A stretch of 64,000 bases of DNA from Bacteroidota bacterium. Lineage in GTDB: Bacteria; Bacteroidota; Bacteroidia; Chitinophagales; Chitinophagaceae. How positions within the stretch are numbered: the stretch's first letter is position 1; every line of letters begins with the position of its first letter. Below, in pieces: positions 45,208-53,102 of the stretch. The translations under genes were made by a program, and so were the position numbers. The DNA lies in assembly GCA_018267875.1 (NCBI GenBank), contig JAFDXP010000020.1:1-64000 (forward strand), in the 5' to 3' direction. A model generated the notes under the pieces. That model was not told the DNA's origin. It ran no database searches and saw only the letters and a program-made list of their open reading frames with translations.

Positions 45208-46452
45208 ATGGATTTGAAAAAGCAGGTGGATGTACTTATTATTGGTGCAGGACCATCAGGAACAGTAGCGGCCGGCATATTACATAAAGCTGGTCTCGGT
45301 GTTCAAATAGTAGAAAAAATGCGCTTTCCTCGTTTTGTAATTGGCGAAAGCCTTTTGCCGCGCTGTATGGAAGCATTAGATGAAGCAGGATTGCTAAAAG
45401 CCGTTGAAGCACATGGGTTTCAACAAAAAACCGGAGCAAAATTTGTTTGGGGAGATCGTGTATGCGACTTTAAATTTTCAAACCAATATACACCCGGTTG
45501 GCAATATGCTTATCAAGTAACTCGTGCAGATTTTGATAAAACCTTGGCTGATACTTGTTTGGAGATGGGTATTCCAATTCATTTTGAAACAGAAGTAACC
45601 GGTGTAACAGTCAGAGAAGATGGATCTTCTTTAACAACAGTTAAAAAATCAGATGGAAGCACTGAAATAATAGAAGCTCGCTTTATTATTGATGGCAGCG
45701 GTTATGGTCGTGTATTGCCAACTCTATTTGGATTAAATCGTCCTTCAACACAACACACTCGTCGAACTTTGTTTGCTCACATGAAAGATCCTTTTCGACA
45801 GGAAGCAGATGAGCCCGATCGTATTACCATCTATGTACACGACCCAAAAACTTGGGTTTGGGTCATTCCATTTGCTACCGGTATTACATCGTTAGGATAT
45901 GTTGGCAGTCCCGATTTTTTCGAAAAATATTCTGGCAATTCTGCGCAACAATTTAAAGCTATGGTTTATGATGAACCTAAGCTAAAGGAACGCTTCCGGC
46001 ATTTTGAAATGATATGGGAGGAGCCTCGACTTTTGCAAGGTTGGAGTGCGACTACCGAAAAATTCTATGGAAAAGGGTTTGTCTTAACTGGAAATGTTAC
46101 AGAATTTTTAGACCCTGTATTTTCTTCCGGAGTTACTTTGGCAACCGTATCGGCACAAGCTGCAGCACACTTAGTGATACGGCATTTGAAAGGCGAACAA
46201 GTAGATTGGCAAAGCGAATATATGGAATATATGCAGACCGGTGTGGACGTGTTCCGAACCTTTGTAGATGCTTGGTATGATGGGACTTTGTACAAAATAT
46301 TTTTTGCAGACGAACGAGAAGAAGATTTACTAAATAAAATCTGCTCTGTATTGGCAGGCTATGTTTGGGATGAAAGTAATCCCTTCGTGAAAAAGTCTGA
46401 AAAATCAGTAAAAGCATTGGCAAATTATCTTTCGCGAAATGTGGTTGAATAA
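45208..46452 (+). CDS. FAD-dependent oxidoreductase with halogenase-type motifs
   Basis: A 414-residue flavoprotein of the single-component type. The FAD-binding GxGxxG is DVLIIGAGPSGTVAA (residues 8-22), followed by GESLLPR. Two motifs recall flavin-dependent halogenases acting on phenols or pyrroles: a lysine in QQKTGAKFVWG (Lys74 or Lys78) and WVWVIP (216-221), the WxWxIP signature. The GD region (VLTGNVTEFLDPVFSSGV) completes the FAD site. Similar genes in Bacteroidota are found in flexirubin-type pigment clusters, but no such genes are adjacent. Halogenation is a hypothesis; a hydroxylase or reductase is also possible. Confidence 0.8.
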   Translation: MDLKKQVDVLIIGAGPSGTVAAGILHKAGLGVQIVEKMRFPRFVIGESLLPRCMEALDEAGLLKAVEAHGFQQKTGAKFVWGDRVCDFKFSNQYTPGWQYAYQVTRADFDKTLADTCLEMGIPIHFETEVTGVTVREDGSSLTTVKKSDGSTEIIEARFIIDGSGYGRVLPTLFGLNRPSTQHTRRTLFAHMKDPFRQEADEPDRITIYVHDPKTWVWVIPFATGITSLGYVGSPDFFEKYSGNSAQQFKAMVYDEPKLKERFRHFEMIWEEPRLLQGWSATTEKFYGKGFVLTGNVTEFLDPVFSSGVTLATVSAQAAAHLVIRHLKGEQVDWQSEYMEYMQTGVDVFRTFVDAWYDGTLYKIFFADEREEDLLNKICSVLAGYVWDESNPFVKKSEKSVKALANYLSRNVVE

Positions 46453-46476
46453 TTTGAGCTTAATTGCTAAAATATT

Positions 46477-46510
46477 AAAAAGCACTCCAAAAATTATAGG
46501 AGTGCTTTTT
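46477..46510. terminator. Bidirectional terminator between convergent genes
   Basis: AAAAAGCACTCC (46477-46488) and GGAGTGCTTTTT (46499-46510) form a perfect 12-bp stem with a 10-base loop, with A and T runs on both sides. It lies between the FAD oxidoreductase and a convergent lipoprotein gene and should serve both. Confidence 0.8.
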
Positions 46511-46523
46511 AATTTTCATCAGT

Positions 46524-47255
46524 TTATAAAGTTCGTTTCCCATTTACAGTTATGGTACTACCATTTGAATCTTGAAAAGTGCCGGAAATCACATCGCCTG
46601 ATAGCGAGACCTTGATTCCTTTATTGTCTGTCATTATACCATTCGCATCAATAGTTCCACTTACATCAGAATTTTTAGTTGAGCCATCTGCTCGGGCTAT
46701 TCCTCCAAACTTTCCTAATGGACGTGAAAGGACAATGTTGAAAGTGCCCGTTTCTGGAAGAGTGCTGTTATAAGTTCCTACAAAACATTCAATCAGGGCA
46801 TTAGAAAGCTCTTTTACTAAGGTGAAAATAGCATTGGGATGACCCGGAATATTGGCTGAGGAAATGATCGGATTCCCCCCATTAACATCTACTGTAAAAT
46901 TGATGGTAACTGTTTGTCCATTCAAAGTGCCTACAAAAGGAGCTGAATATGGTTGCCCACTTATCAATGCAACAGAAGAGGTTAACAAAACGGTTGATCC
47001 ATCAATAACCATAGTTGCAGTGATGGTAGAACTGTCATTGGCTACATTGAATTTAATGGTGCCGGTTGAACCAATTAGCACGCCTTTGTAAATGCCTTTA
47101 CTGGTGGCATCGTTGGCTGAAAGTGCTTCCGGTTTTGTAATACAGGTCGTGCATTTATAAACATTGTTTGGGCTGCTGTCATCACTTTTTTTACAAGCAG
47201 AAAACAAAACAGTTGTTGCCATTAAAACCAAAGTGGAGAAAAAGATCCTTTTCAT
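46524..47255 (-). CDS. Lipoprotein of unknown function
   Basis: A 243-residue lipoprotein: signal with lipobox TVLFSACKK (Cys21). The mature part has a CTTC pair (residues 35-38, TCIT after) and two similar beta-rich halves (about 55-145 and 160-243) with G/T/S/N-rich strands (GTIKFNVANDSSTITATMV; GTFNIVLSRPLGKFGGI), typical of extracellular beta sandwiches. No catalytic residues recognised. A single gene. Confidence 0.7.
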   Translation of the reverse strand: MKRIFFSTLVLMATTVLFSACKKSDDSSPNNVYKCTTCITKPEALSANDATSKGIYKGVLIGSTGTIKFNVANDSSTITATMVIDGSTVLLTSSVALISGQPYSAPFVGTLNGQTVTINFTVDVNGGNPIISSANIPGHPNAIFTLVKELSNALIECFVGTYNSTLPETGTFNIVLSRPLGKFGGIARADGSTKNSDVSGTIDANGIMTDNKGIKVSLSGDVISGTFQDSNGSTITVNGKRTL

Positions 47256-47394
47256 AAAAATTTAATTTGGGTGAACAAAAATTTTTCTTTGTTTCACGAA
47301 ATTATCCAAAGCATGAATCGGCTCAATACCATTTTAGTAGTAAAAAACATTGAATTTTTTTATCAAAAAGAATTAATGAAATTTTTATTTTCTT

Positions 47395-48144
47395 TTAAAA
47401 TGCACGCCCGGATGGATTTTTAGGCAAAAATTTTCGCAATAGCATCATGCCAAAAATAAAACCACCTATATGAGCTGCGTAAGCTACGTTTCCTGCATTT
47501 TCACCCCCCATTGCACCCAGCCCGCTGATTACTTGAAAAATAAACCATAAGCCAACAGCAACATACGCAGGCACGGAAAAAATAAATAGAATAAACCACA
47601 CTCTTACTCGTCGGCGAGGAAACAAAAGAATGTAGCCGCCCAAAACGCCAGAAATGGCTCCAGACGCGCCTAAGGAAGGGATGAGCAAACTTTGTCCTAA
47701 AACAAAACTGCTGATAACATGACTTAACGTTGCAAGAATGCCACAAACTAAATAATAGAGTAAAAAATTAAGATGCCCCAAAGTGTCTTCTACATTATCA
47801 CCAAAAATCCAAAGAAAGAGCATGTTCCCAGCTAAGTGTGCAATGCCACCATGAAGAAATAGGGAGGTGATAAGCGTTAGCCAAACGGGAATTGGCGTTC
47901 GTTGAAGCCCTGGCATTTCAAATGTTTGACCGGAATAGGGATCAACTAAAACTTGGTTGTTTGTAATGACATCATGACCACTTAGTATTTCACGAGGAAC
48001 CGTTGCAAACGCATAAGTAAATGAAAGATTGGATCCGAATTGTTGCCAGAATACAAATACAAAAATGTTTATGGCTATCAACAAATAGGTGATAATGGGC
48101 GTTTCTTTTCTATCGCGGTTGTCGTCACCAATAGGTATGAACAT
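47395..48144 (-). CDS. Rhomboid-family intramembrane serine protease
   Basis: A 249-residue protein with six transmembrane helices. It has the N-terminal MFIPIGDDNRDRKETP seen in short rhomboids, the helix 1-2 region, the motif HGGIAHLAGNMLFLW, the catalytic Ser in LGASGAISGVLGGY and the catalytic His in YAAHIGGFIFGM. It cuts membrane-anchored substrates within the bilayer. The start is ATG at 48144; an upstream TTG gives a non-conserved extension. Substrate unknown. Confidence 0.92.
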   Translation of the reverse strand: MFIPIGDDNRDRKETPIITYLLIAINIFVFVFWQQFGSNLSFTYAFATVPREILSGHDVITNNQVLVDPYSGQTFEMPGLQRTPIPVWLTLITSLFLHGGIAHLAGNMLFLWIFGDNVEDTLGHLNFLLYYLVCGILATLSHVISSFVLGQSLLIPSLGASGAISGVLGGYILLFPRRRVRVWFILFIFSVPAYVAVGLWFIFQVISGLGAMGGENAGNVAYAAHIGGFIFGMMLLRKFLPKNPSGRAF

Positions 48145-48226
48145 ATAGAAGCAGTATGACAAAGATCGTTTCTCTGCCTAAAACACAACATTTTTTTAGC
48201 TAATCAACATTTTTGATTCGTAAAAA

Positions 48227-48805
48227 CTATTTAGGCAAAAGCATTCTGTAATCTACTTTCACTTTGCCATTGCTAATATCTTCTAATCTTTTTTTGATCA
48301 ATCTCTTTTTTAGTGGAGCAATGTAATCTATGAAAAGTTTGCCTTCAATATGGTCGTACTCATGCAAAATAACACGGGCGGTGACACCTGAAAAAGTGTC
48401 TTCATGTACTTCGAAATTTTCGTCTAAATATTGAAGGGTTACTGTTTCTGCACGGCTTACATCTTCACGGACTTTGGGAATACTTAAACAGCCTTCATTA
48501 TATGCCCAAGGTTTTCCAGATTCGTCAATTTTTTCAGCATTGATAAACACTTTTTTTATCGGCTTTTCATTGGGGTAGTCGAGCTTATCTTGTTCGTCAA
48601 AATTTTCAACAATTTGAACTGTATCCACTACAAATAGCCGGATCGGTTTGTTGACTTGTGGTGCTGCAATACCTACGCCATTGGTGTGATACATGGTTTC
48701 CCACATATCAGAAATAAGTTTTTGGAGTTCGGGATAAGATGAAGTTATATCGTCGCACACTTTCCTTAAAACGGGATGCCCATAAGCAACAACGGGTAAT
48801 ACCAT
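48227..48805 (-). CDS. def: Peptide deformylase
   Basis: A 192-residue metalloenzyme removing N-formyl from nascent proteins. The three motifs are present: GVGIAAPQVN, EGCLSIPKV (metal Cys) and HEYDHIEGKLF (HExxH metal ligands and catalytic Glu). Length is normal. It lies downstream of ruvX in the same direction, an order known from other Bacteroidota, but has its own -7 element in the gap. Confidence 0.96.
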   Translation of the reverse strand: MVLPVVAYGHPVLRKVCDDITSSYPELQKLISDMWETMYHTNGVGIAAPQVNKPIRLFVVDTVQIVENFDEQDKLDYPNEKPIKKVFINAEKIDESGKPWAYNEGCLSIPKVREDVSRAETVTLQYLDENFEVHEDTFSGVTARVILHEYDHIEGKLFIDYIAPLKKRLIKKRLEDISNGKVKVDYRMLLPK

Positions 48806-48833
48806 AGTGGATGTAAATTTTAAATGAAAGGCA

Positions 48834-48841
48834 CAAAGATA
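48834..48841 (-). promoter_or_regulatory. -7 promoter element for def
   Basis: Minus-strand TATCTTTG, perfect TAnnTTTG, 28 bases before the def ATG and 4 bases after the ruvX stop, giving def an internal promoter. Confidence 0.4.
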
Positions 48842-48845
48842 CGGT

Positions 48846-49259
48846 TCAATGGCGGCTTTCCAGATATTCTTGCAAAATCAACACAGCACTTGTTTGGTCA
48901 ATCAACCCTTTTTCTTGCCTTTGTTTCTTCCTTATTCCCATTTGGGCAATAGCTGCTGATGCCATTTTCGAACTCATACGTTCATCCACTTTTTCTATAG
49001 ATAAACCAGGAAATACTTTCTGAAATTTAGGAATAAACTTCTCTACTAACGGTGTTGCATCGGTTGGTGTGTCGTCTAAATTAAGTGGATAGCCGATTAT
49101 CACCAATTCCACTGACTCCGAGCGAATATACTGCTTTAAAAATCCAATCAATTCATCTGTAGAAACAGTGTGCAAGGGGCTTGCAATGATTTGAAGGGGG
49201 TCAGTTACGGCAATGCCGGTTCTTTTTTTTCCGTAGTCAAGTGCCAAAATGCGAGCCAT
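48846..49259 (-). CDS. ruvX: Holliday-junction resolvase-like protein RuvX (YqgF)
   Basis: A 137-residue RNase H-fold protein: MARILALDYGKKRTGIAVTDP with the first catalytic Asp (residue 8), the second acidic strand (LVIIGYPLNLD) and EKVDERMSSKMA, then the closing DQTSAVLILQEYL. YqgF family members act in rRNA processing or recombination. ATG at 49259 is chosen over a codon at 49343 that would run into the exonuclease III gene. Divergent from exonuclease III. Confidence 0.93.
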   Translation of the reverse strand: MARILALDYGKKRTGIAVTDPLQIIASPLHTVSTDELIGFLKQYIRSESVELVIIGYPLNLDDTPTDATPLVEKFIPKFQKVFPGLSIEKVDERMSSKMASAAIAQMGIRKKQRQEKGLIDQTSAVLILQEYLESRH

Positions 49260-49341
49260 GTTGCAAAGTAAACTGATATTGTTTGTTAGTTGTGGTTTAA
49301 CCCCAAATGTTGTTCGCAAACAAAGGAATATCTTTACGTCC

Positions 49342-50109
49342 ATGAGATTGATTTCTTACAATGTAAATGGAATTCGTAGTGCTATTAAACGAGGCTTTTT
49401 AGTATGGCTAAAAACAAATCCGGCTGAAATCATTTGTTTGCAAGAAACTAAGGCTGAAAAAGAAAATATTGACCTTCGATTAATAGAGGAACTGGGCTAT
49501 CACACTTATTGGTTTTCGGCAGAAAAGAAGGGGTATAGCGGAGTGGCAATTTTCTCTAAACTTCAACCGGATCAAATTTTTTATGGCAATGGTATGAAGC
49601 AAAGCGACATTGAAGGCCGCATAATTCGTGCTGATTTTGGCAGTGTAACGCTGATAAATGCGTATTTTCCTAGTGGTACAAGTGGTGAATTACGCCAGTC
49701 TTATAAATATCAATGGTTAGACGAGTTTTCAAATTACACCAGTGAGATTCAAAAGGAACGAAAAAAAATAATTATTTGCGGCGATTTTAATATTGCTCAT
49801 CAAGAAATAGATATTCACAATCCTTCCGGAAACAAAAAGTCAAGTGGCTTCTTACCCGAAGAGCGTGCATGGTTTACCCATTTTATTGATTCAGGTATGA
49901 TTGACACTTTTCGAGAGCTTCAAAAGGAACCACATCATTACTCATGGTGGAGTCAACGTTTTCCAACTGTTCGTGCTGAAAACAAAGGTTGGAGAATTGA
50001 TTATTTTATGGTAAGTAAATCTCTTAAAGGTGCGCTACGCAAGGCTGCTATATATCCAGAAGTAGTTCATTCGGATCATTGTCCAGTTTTTATAGATCTT
50101 GATATTTAG
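49342..50109 (+). CDS. xth: Exodeoxyribonuclease III (AP endonuclease)
   Basis: A 255-residue base-excision-repair nuclease cutting at abasic sites. Motifs: SYNVNGIRSA, CLQETKAEKE (metal Glu), the Tyr region NAYFPSG, ICGDFNIAHQEID (Asp and Asn) and VHSDHCPVF (catalytic His). The upstream ATG at 49249 is rejected because its extension overlaps divergent ruvX and adds nothing conserved. It ends in an overlapping convergent stop with the DUF983 gene. Confidence 0.95.
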   Translation: MRLISYNVNGIRSAIKRGFLVWLKTNPAEIICLQETKAEKENIDLRLIEELGYHTYWFSAEKKGYSGVAIFSKLQPDQIFYGNGMKQSDIEGRIIRADFGSVTLINAYFPSGTSGELRQSYKYQWLDEFSNYTSEIQKERKKIIICGDFNIAHQEIDIHNPSGNKKSSGFLPEERAWFTHFIDSGMIDTFRELQKEPHHYSWWSQRFPTVRAENKGWRIDYFMVSKSLKGALRKAAIYPEVVHSDHCPVFIDLDI

Positions 50110-50519
50110 TTGTGGTGTGTCTTCATTCGACTGCCTTTGCCATATTGAACGAACATGTATAGATATAGAACTCGAGACATGCGCATTAACCAAGGCTGAA
50201 GCAACAAAGTGATGCCCACCGCAGCTCCTAAAGCATAAAACACACTGTTGTCTTTATACGATAAACCAAAAATTATGGTGTAAAGAATAAAAACGATGGC
50301 TAAAACACCCAGTGAAAGCCCATAACTTACATATCCTGTGCCATAGTAAAACCCAACTTCTAATTCATATTTTTGATTGCATTCGGGACAGCGATTCGGC
50401 ATTTCAAGCAGCCGACCTAAAGGAAAGATGTGAGGCGTGCAAAACATGTTGCCCTTTCGACAATTGGGGCATTTCATTTTAAAAACACTGGAAAAAAGCG
50501 CAGGTTTTGGGGAGGACAT
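50106..50519 (-). CDS. DUF983 membrane protein with zinc ribbon
   Basis: A 137-residue protein with an N-terminal zinc ribbon (CPNCRKGNMF, Cys15 and Cys18; CPECNQKYELEVG, further down) followed by two transmembrane helices (about 65-85 and 90-107). The tail is basic. DUF983 proteins are found next to many envelope and oxidase genes, but their role is not established. Convergent with exonuclease III. Confidence 0.85.
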   Translation of the reverse strand: MSSPKPALFSSVFKMKCPNCRKGNMFCTPHIFPLGRLLEMPNRCPECNQKYELEVGFYYGTGYVSYGLSLGVLAIVFILYTIIFGLSYKDNSVFYALGAAVGITLLLQPWLMRMSRVLYLYMFVQYGKGSRMKTHHN

Positions 50520-50538
50520 AAATCAGCGAAATTTTGCG

Positions 50539-50546
50539 CAAAGGTA
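50539..50546 (-). promoter_or_regulatory. -7 promoter element for DUF983 gene
   Basis: Minus-strand TACCTTTG, perfect TAnnTTTG, 19 bases before the ATG. No clear -33 TTTG. Confidence 0.45.
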
Positions 50547-50581
50547 AGATTATATTAGAATGAATTTTGGATGCGAAGTGT

Positions 50582-52390
50582 TTATGTATCGGGATGAAAA
50601 AAATGGAAAATGATTCGAGCTTTTGATGCGCCGATCACACGTGTCAATTCTCGTTCCGTTAATTGTTTCATATTGTTGATAGACCTAAAAGTTTTGAGTA
50701 ATTCCGTAGCCGTTTTTTCACCTATTCCGGGAATAGTTTCTAAATCATTTTTAAAGGTCCCTTTACTTCGAGTCTGACGATGAAACGTAATGCCAAAGCG
50801 ATGTACTTCATCCCGAATGCGCCTTATCAACAAGTGAGCAGGATGGTCAAAAGGTAGTTGTAACGGTTCTTTGTCGTTAGGGAAAAATATAGACTCTTCT
50901 CGTTTGGCAAGTCCAATAAGTGTCATTTTCCCTAACAAGTTTAATCGTTTGATGCTTTCTAAGGCAGCTCCTAATTGTCCTTTTCCACCATCAATAATTA
51001 CTAATTGTGGTAAAGATGCTTTTTCATCTATTAGGCGTTTATATCGTCTATAAACTATTTCAGACATGGAGGCAAAATCATTAATGCCTTCCACTGTTTT
51101 GATGTGAAAATGCCGATAACTTTTTTTGTCCGGTTGTCCATTTTTGAAACATACCATAGCCGCAACAGGGAAAGAACCTTGAAAGTTGGAGTTGTCAAAA
51201 CATTCAATGTGTATGGGTGGTGAAGAAAGATGCAATGCTTTTTGTAAGGAGTCTAATATTTTTGTATAGTCTTCTTCTGTTTTTTCTATCAACAATAAAC
51301 TTTTCTTCCTACGCAGATCGTCTCTGAAAATTTGCGCATTGCGAAGGCTCATGTCGAGCAGTTTTTTTTTGTCGCCAGATTTGGGAATTGTAATCTTGAT
51401 TTTTGGGTCGGTAACCTGAACATTCAAGGGTACTATTATTTCTGTTGCTATGCTTTGAAAACGTTCATGTAATCGAGCTATGGCAATTGAAAGAATTTCT
51501 TCATCGCTTTCATCTGCATGTTTTTCAATTTGCACCGTATTTGCACTTATAATGCTACCATTACTCACCATCATAAAGTTTACAAACGCTACATCATGAT
51601 CGCTTAAAATGCTTGCTACATCTGCATTGCCGAGGTGTGTGTTTACAACAGTAGATTTACTTTGGTATTGTAATAAGGACTCAATTTTTTGACGGAGAAT
51701 TTCTGCTTTTTCAAATTTCATTTCAGCGGCAAAGCCCATCATTTCTTGTTTCAAATATCGAATTACCTCGCCGGTATTTCCTTTTAAAACATGACGTGCT
51801 TGTTGAAGTCCTAACGCATAATCAGCTTCAGTTTGTAAACCTTCACAAGGACCTTTACAATTACCCAAATGATATTCTAAACAAACTTTAAATTTTCCTT
51901 TTGCAATATTGGCAGGCGTTAACGAAAGGTTGCATGTGCGAAGCGGAATATTGGTGCGAATAATTTGAAGCAACTCTCGTACTCTTGCTACACTGGTAAA
52001 CGGCCCAATGTATTCTGATCCATCTCGAATCACTCTTCGGGTAATGAATACACGAGGAAATGGCTCTTTTTTGATGACGATATAGGGATAAGATTTGTCG
52101 TCTTTTAAGTCTATATTAAACCGTGGTTGATAATGCTTGATCAATGAATTTTCTAACAAAAAAGCATCATGTTCATTATCGGTAACGGTAAATTCTATGT
52201 GGTGAATGAGAGATACAAGGCGACGGGTTTTATAGTTGTCAACCGTTTTATTGAAATAAGAACTAACTCTTTTTCGCAAGTCTTTGGCTTTGCCTACATA
52301 CAACAATTCGTCTTGAGCACTGAAGTATTTATAGCACCCCGGTGCATGAGGCAAGGATTGGGAGATATCGTGAAACTCCTCTTTGTTCAT
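50582..52390 (-). CDS. uvrC: Excinuclease ABC subunit C
   Basis: A 602-residue nuclease subunit making both cuts in nucleotide excision repair. The N-terminal GIY-YIG domain is APGCYKYFSAQDELLYVGKAKDLRKRV, followed by CxxxxxCKGPC-type cysteines (CLEYHLGNCKGPC), a UVR helix (FAAEMKFEKAEILRQKIESL), the RNase H-like endonuclease domain (IECFDNSNFQG; LVIIDGGKGQLGAA) and C-terminal helix-hairpin-helix motifs (LETIPGIGEKTATELLKTF). Its ATG overlaps the stop of the lipoprotein gene upstream by one base. Confidence 0.96.
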   Translation of the reverse strand: MNKEEFHDISQSLPHAPGCYKYFSAQDELLYVGKAKDLRKRVSSYFNKTVDNYKTRRLVSLIHHIEFTVTDNEHDAFLLENSLIKHYQPRFNIDLKDDKSYPYIVIKKEPFPRVFITRRVIRDGSEYIGPFTSVARVRELLQIIRTNIPLRTCNLSLTPANIAKGKFKVCLEYHLGNCKGPCEGLQTEADYALGLQQARHVLKGNTGEVIRYLKQEMMGFAAEMKFEKAEILRQKIESLLQYQSKSTVVNTHLGNADVASILSDHDVAFVNFMMVSNGSIISANTVQIEKHADESDEEILSIAIARLHERFQSIATEIIVPLNVQVTDPKIKITIPKSGDKKKLLDMSLRNAQIFRDDLRRKKSLLLIEKTEEDYTKILDSLQKALHLSSPPIHIECFDNSNFQGSFPVAAMVCFKNGQPDKKSYRHFHIKTVEGINDFASMSEIVYRRYKRLIDEKASLPQLVIIDGGKGQLGAALESIKRLNLLGKMTLIGLAKREESIFFPNDKEPLQLPFDHPAHLLIRRIRDEVHRFGITFHRQTRSKGTFKNDLETIPGIGEKTATELLKTFRSINNMKQLTERELTRVIGASKARIIFHFFHPDT

Positions 52391-52947
52391 CAGTACAAAA
52401 ATCGGTATTCTGTACGTATGTTTTTACCCTTGCCTAATAAGGTTGCTTTGTATGTTTGAATTTGAATGACCTTTAAAGGTTTGTAGTAAAGTTTTTGCTG
52501 GTCGCCGTTTTTTTCTGTTTCAATGAACAGTGATTTTATTTTTCCTGTAAAAGGATCAGTGGAAATCTGTACACTACGAGTGAAAAAGTTTTTGTCTTTA
52601 GCTTCATAAATATAGGTTTTTGACACTGTAGCATCGTCATCAACTTCTGAAAAATTGTATTGATCTAAATACTTTGGATCGCTTATGTCAGTTTTAAAAA
52701 AAGGATCTAAGACCTTTGCCCAGTCAAGTGTTGAGGCGGAAACGATAGTTGAATCCACCATATTCCCATTTTCAATTTCTATTTTTTCAAATGAAAATGG
52801 TTGACCCCAATAAGTTCGAAATTGATCGTTGGCAAATTGGCGAATAGAGAAATAATGCTGGTCATTTGGGTGCCTTTCTGTTTGGGATTGATGCTTGCAC
52901 CCAAACAAACTACTGAATACAACTATAGTAATTAATTTCCTGAGCAT
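52390..52947 (-). CDS. Lipoprotein of unknown function, coupled to uvrC
   Basis: A 185-residue lipoprotein with lipobox SLFGCKH (Cys17). The mature part has mixed strands (YIYEAKDKNFFTRSVQIST, KSLFIETEKNG) and a basic C terminus. No family is recognised. Its TGA overlaps the uvrC ATG (TGATG), so both are probably translated from one message, though a shared function is unlikely. Confidence 0.7.
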   Translation of the reverse strand: MLRKLITIVVFSSLFGCKHQSQTERHPNDQHYFSIRQFANDQFRTYWGQPFSFEKIEIENGNMVDSTIVSASTLDWAKVLDPFFKTDISDPKYLDQYNFSEVDDDATVSKTYIYEAKDKNFFTRSVQISTDPFTGKIKSLFIETEKNGDQQKLYYKPLKVIQIQTYKATLLGKGKNIRTEYRFLY

Positions 52948-53027
52948 AGAGCGGTCGAAATTACCAATTGGAATTACGAAGCTGAAAAAAACTTTTAAAT
53001 ATTGTTTTCAAAACTATTGTCTTTTTG

Positions 53028-53051
53028 AGTTTAAATTTTTACATTTAAACT
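53028..53051. promoter_or_regulatory. Inverted repeat upstream of the LamG surface protein
   Basis: AGTTTAAAT (53028-53036) and ATTTAAACT (53043-53051) are perfect inverted copies with a 6-base interval, 52 bp before the start. AT-rich, so chance is possible; no -7 element with consensus lies next to it. Confidence 0.3.
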
Positions 53052-53102
53052 GCAAATATTTTTTGCGGAATTTATTTTTTTTTCACCTCCAAAAAACACT
53101 TT

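Noticed and set aside
53028-53051. Inverted repeat as a terminator of the uvrC-side lipoprotein
   Set aside because: It lies upstream of that gene, not downstream, and has no T tract; listed as a possible regulatory site with low confidence.
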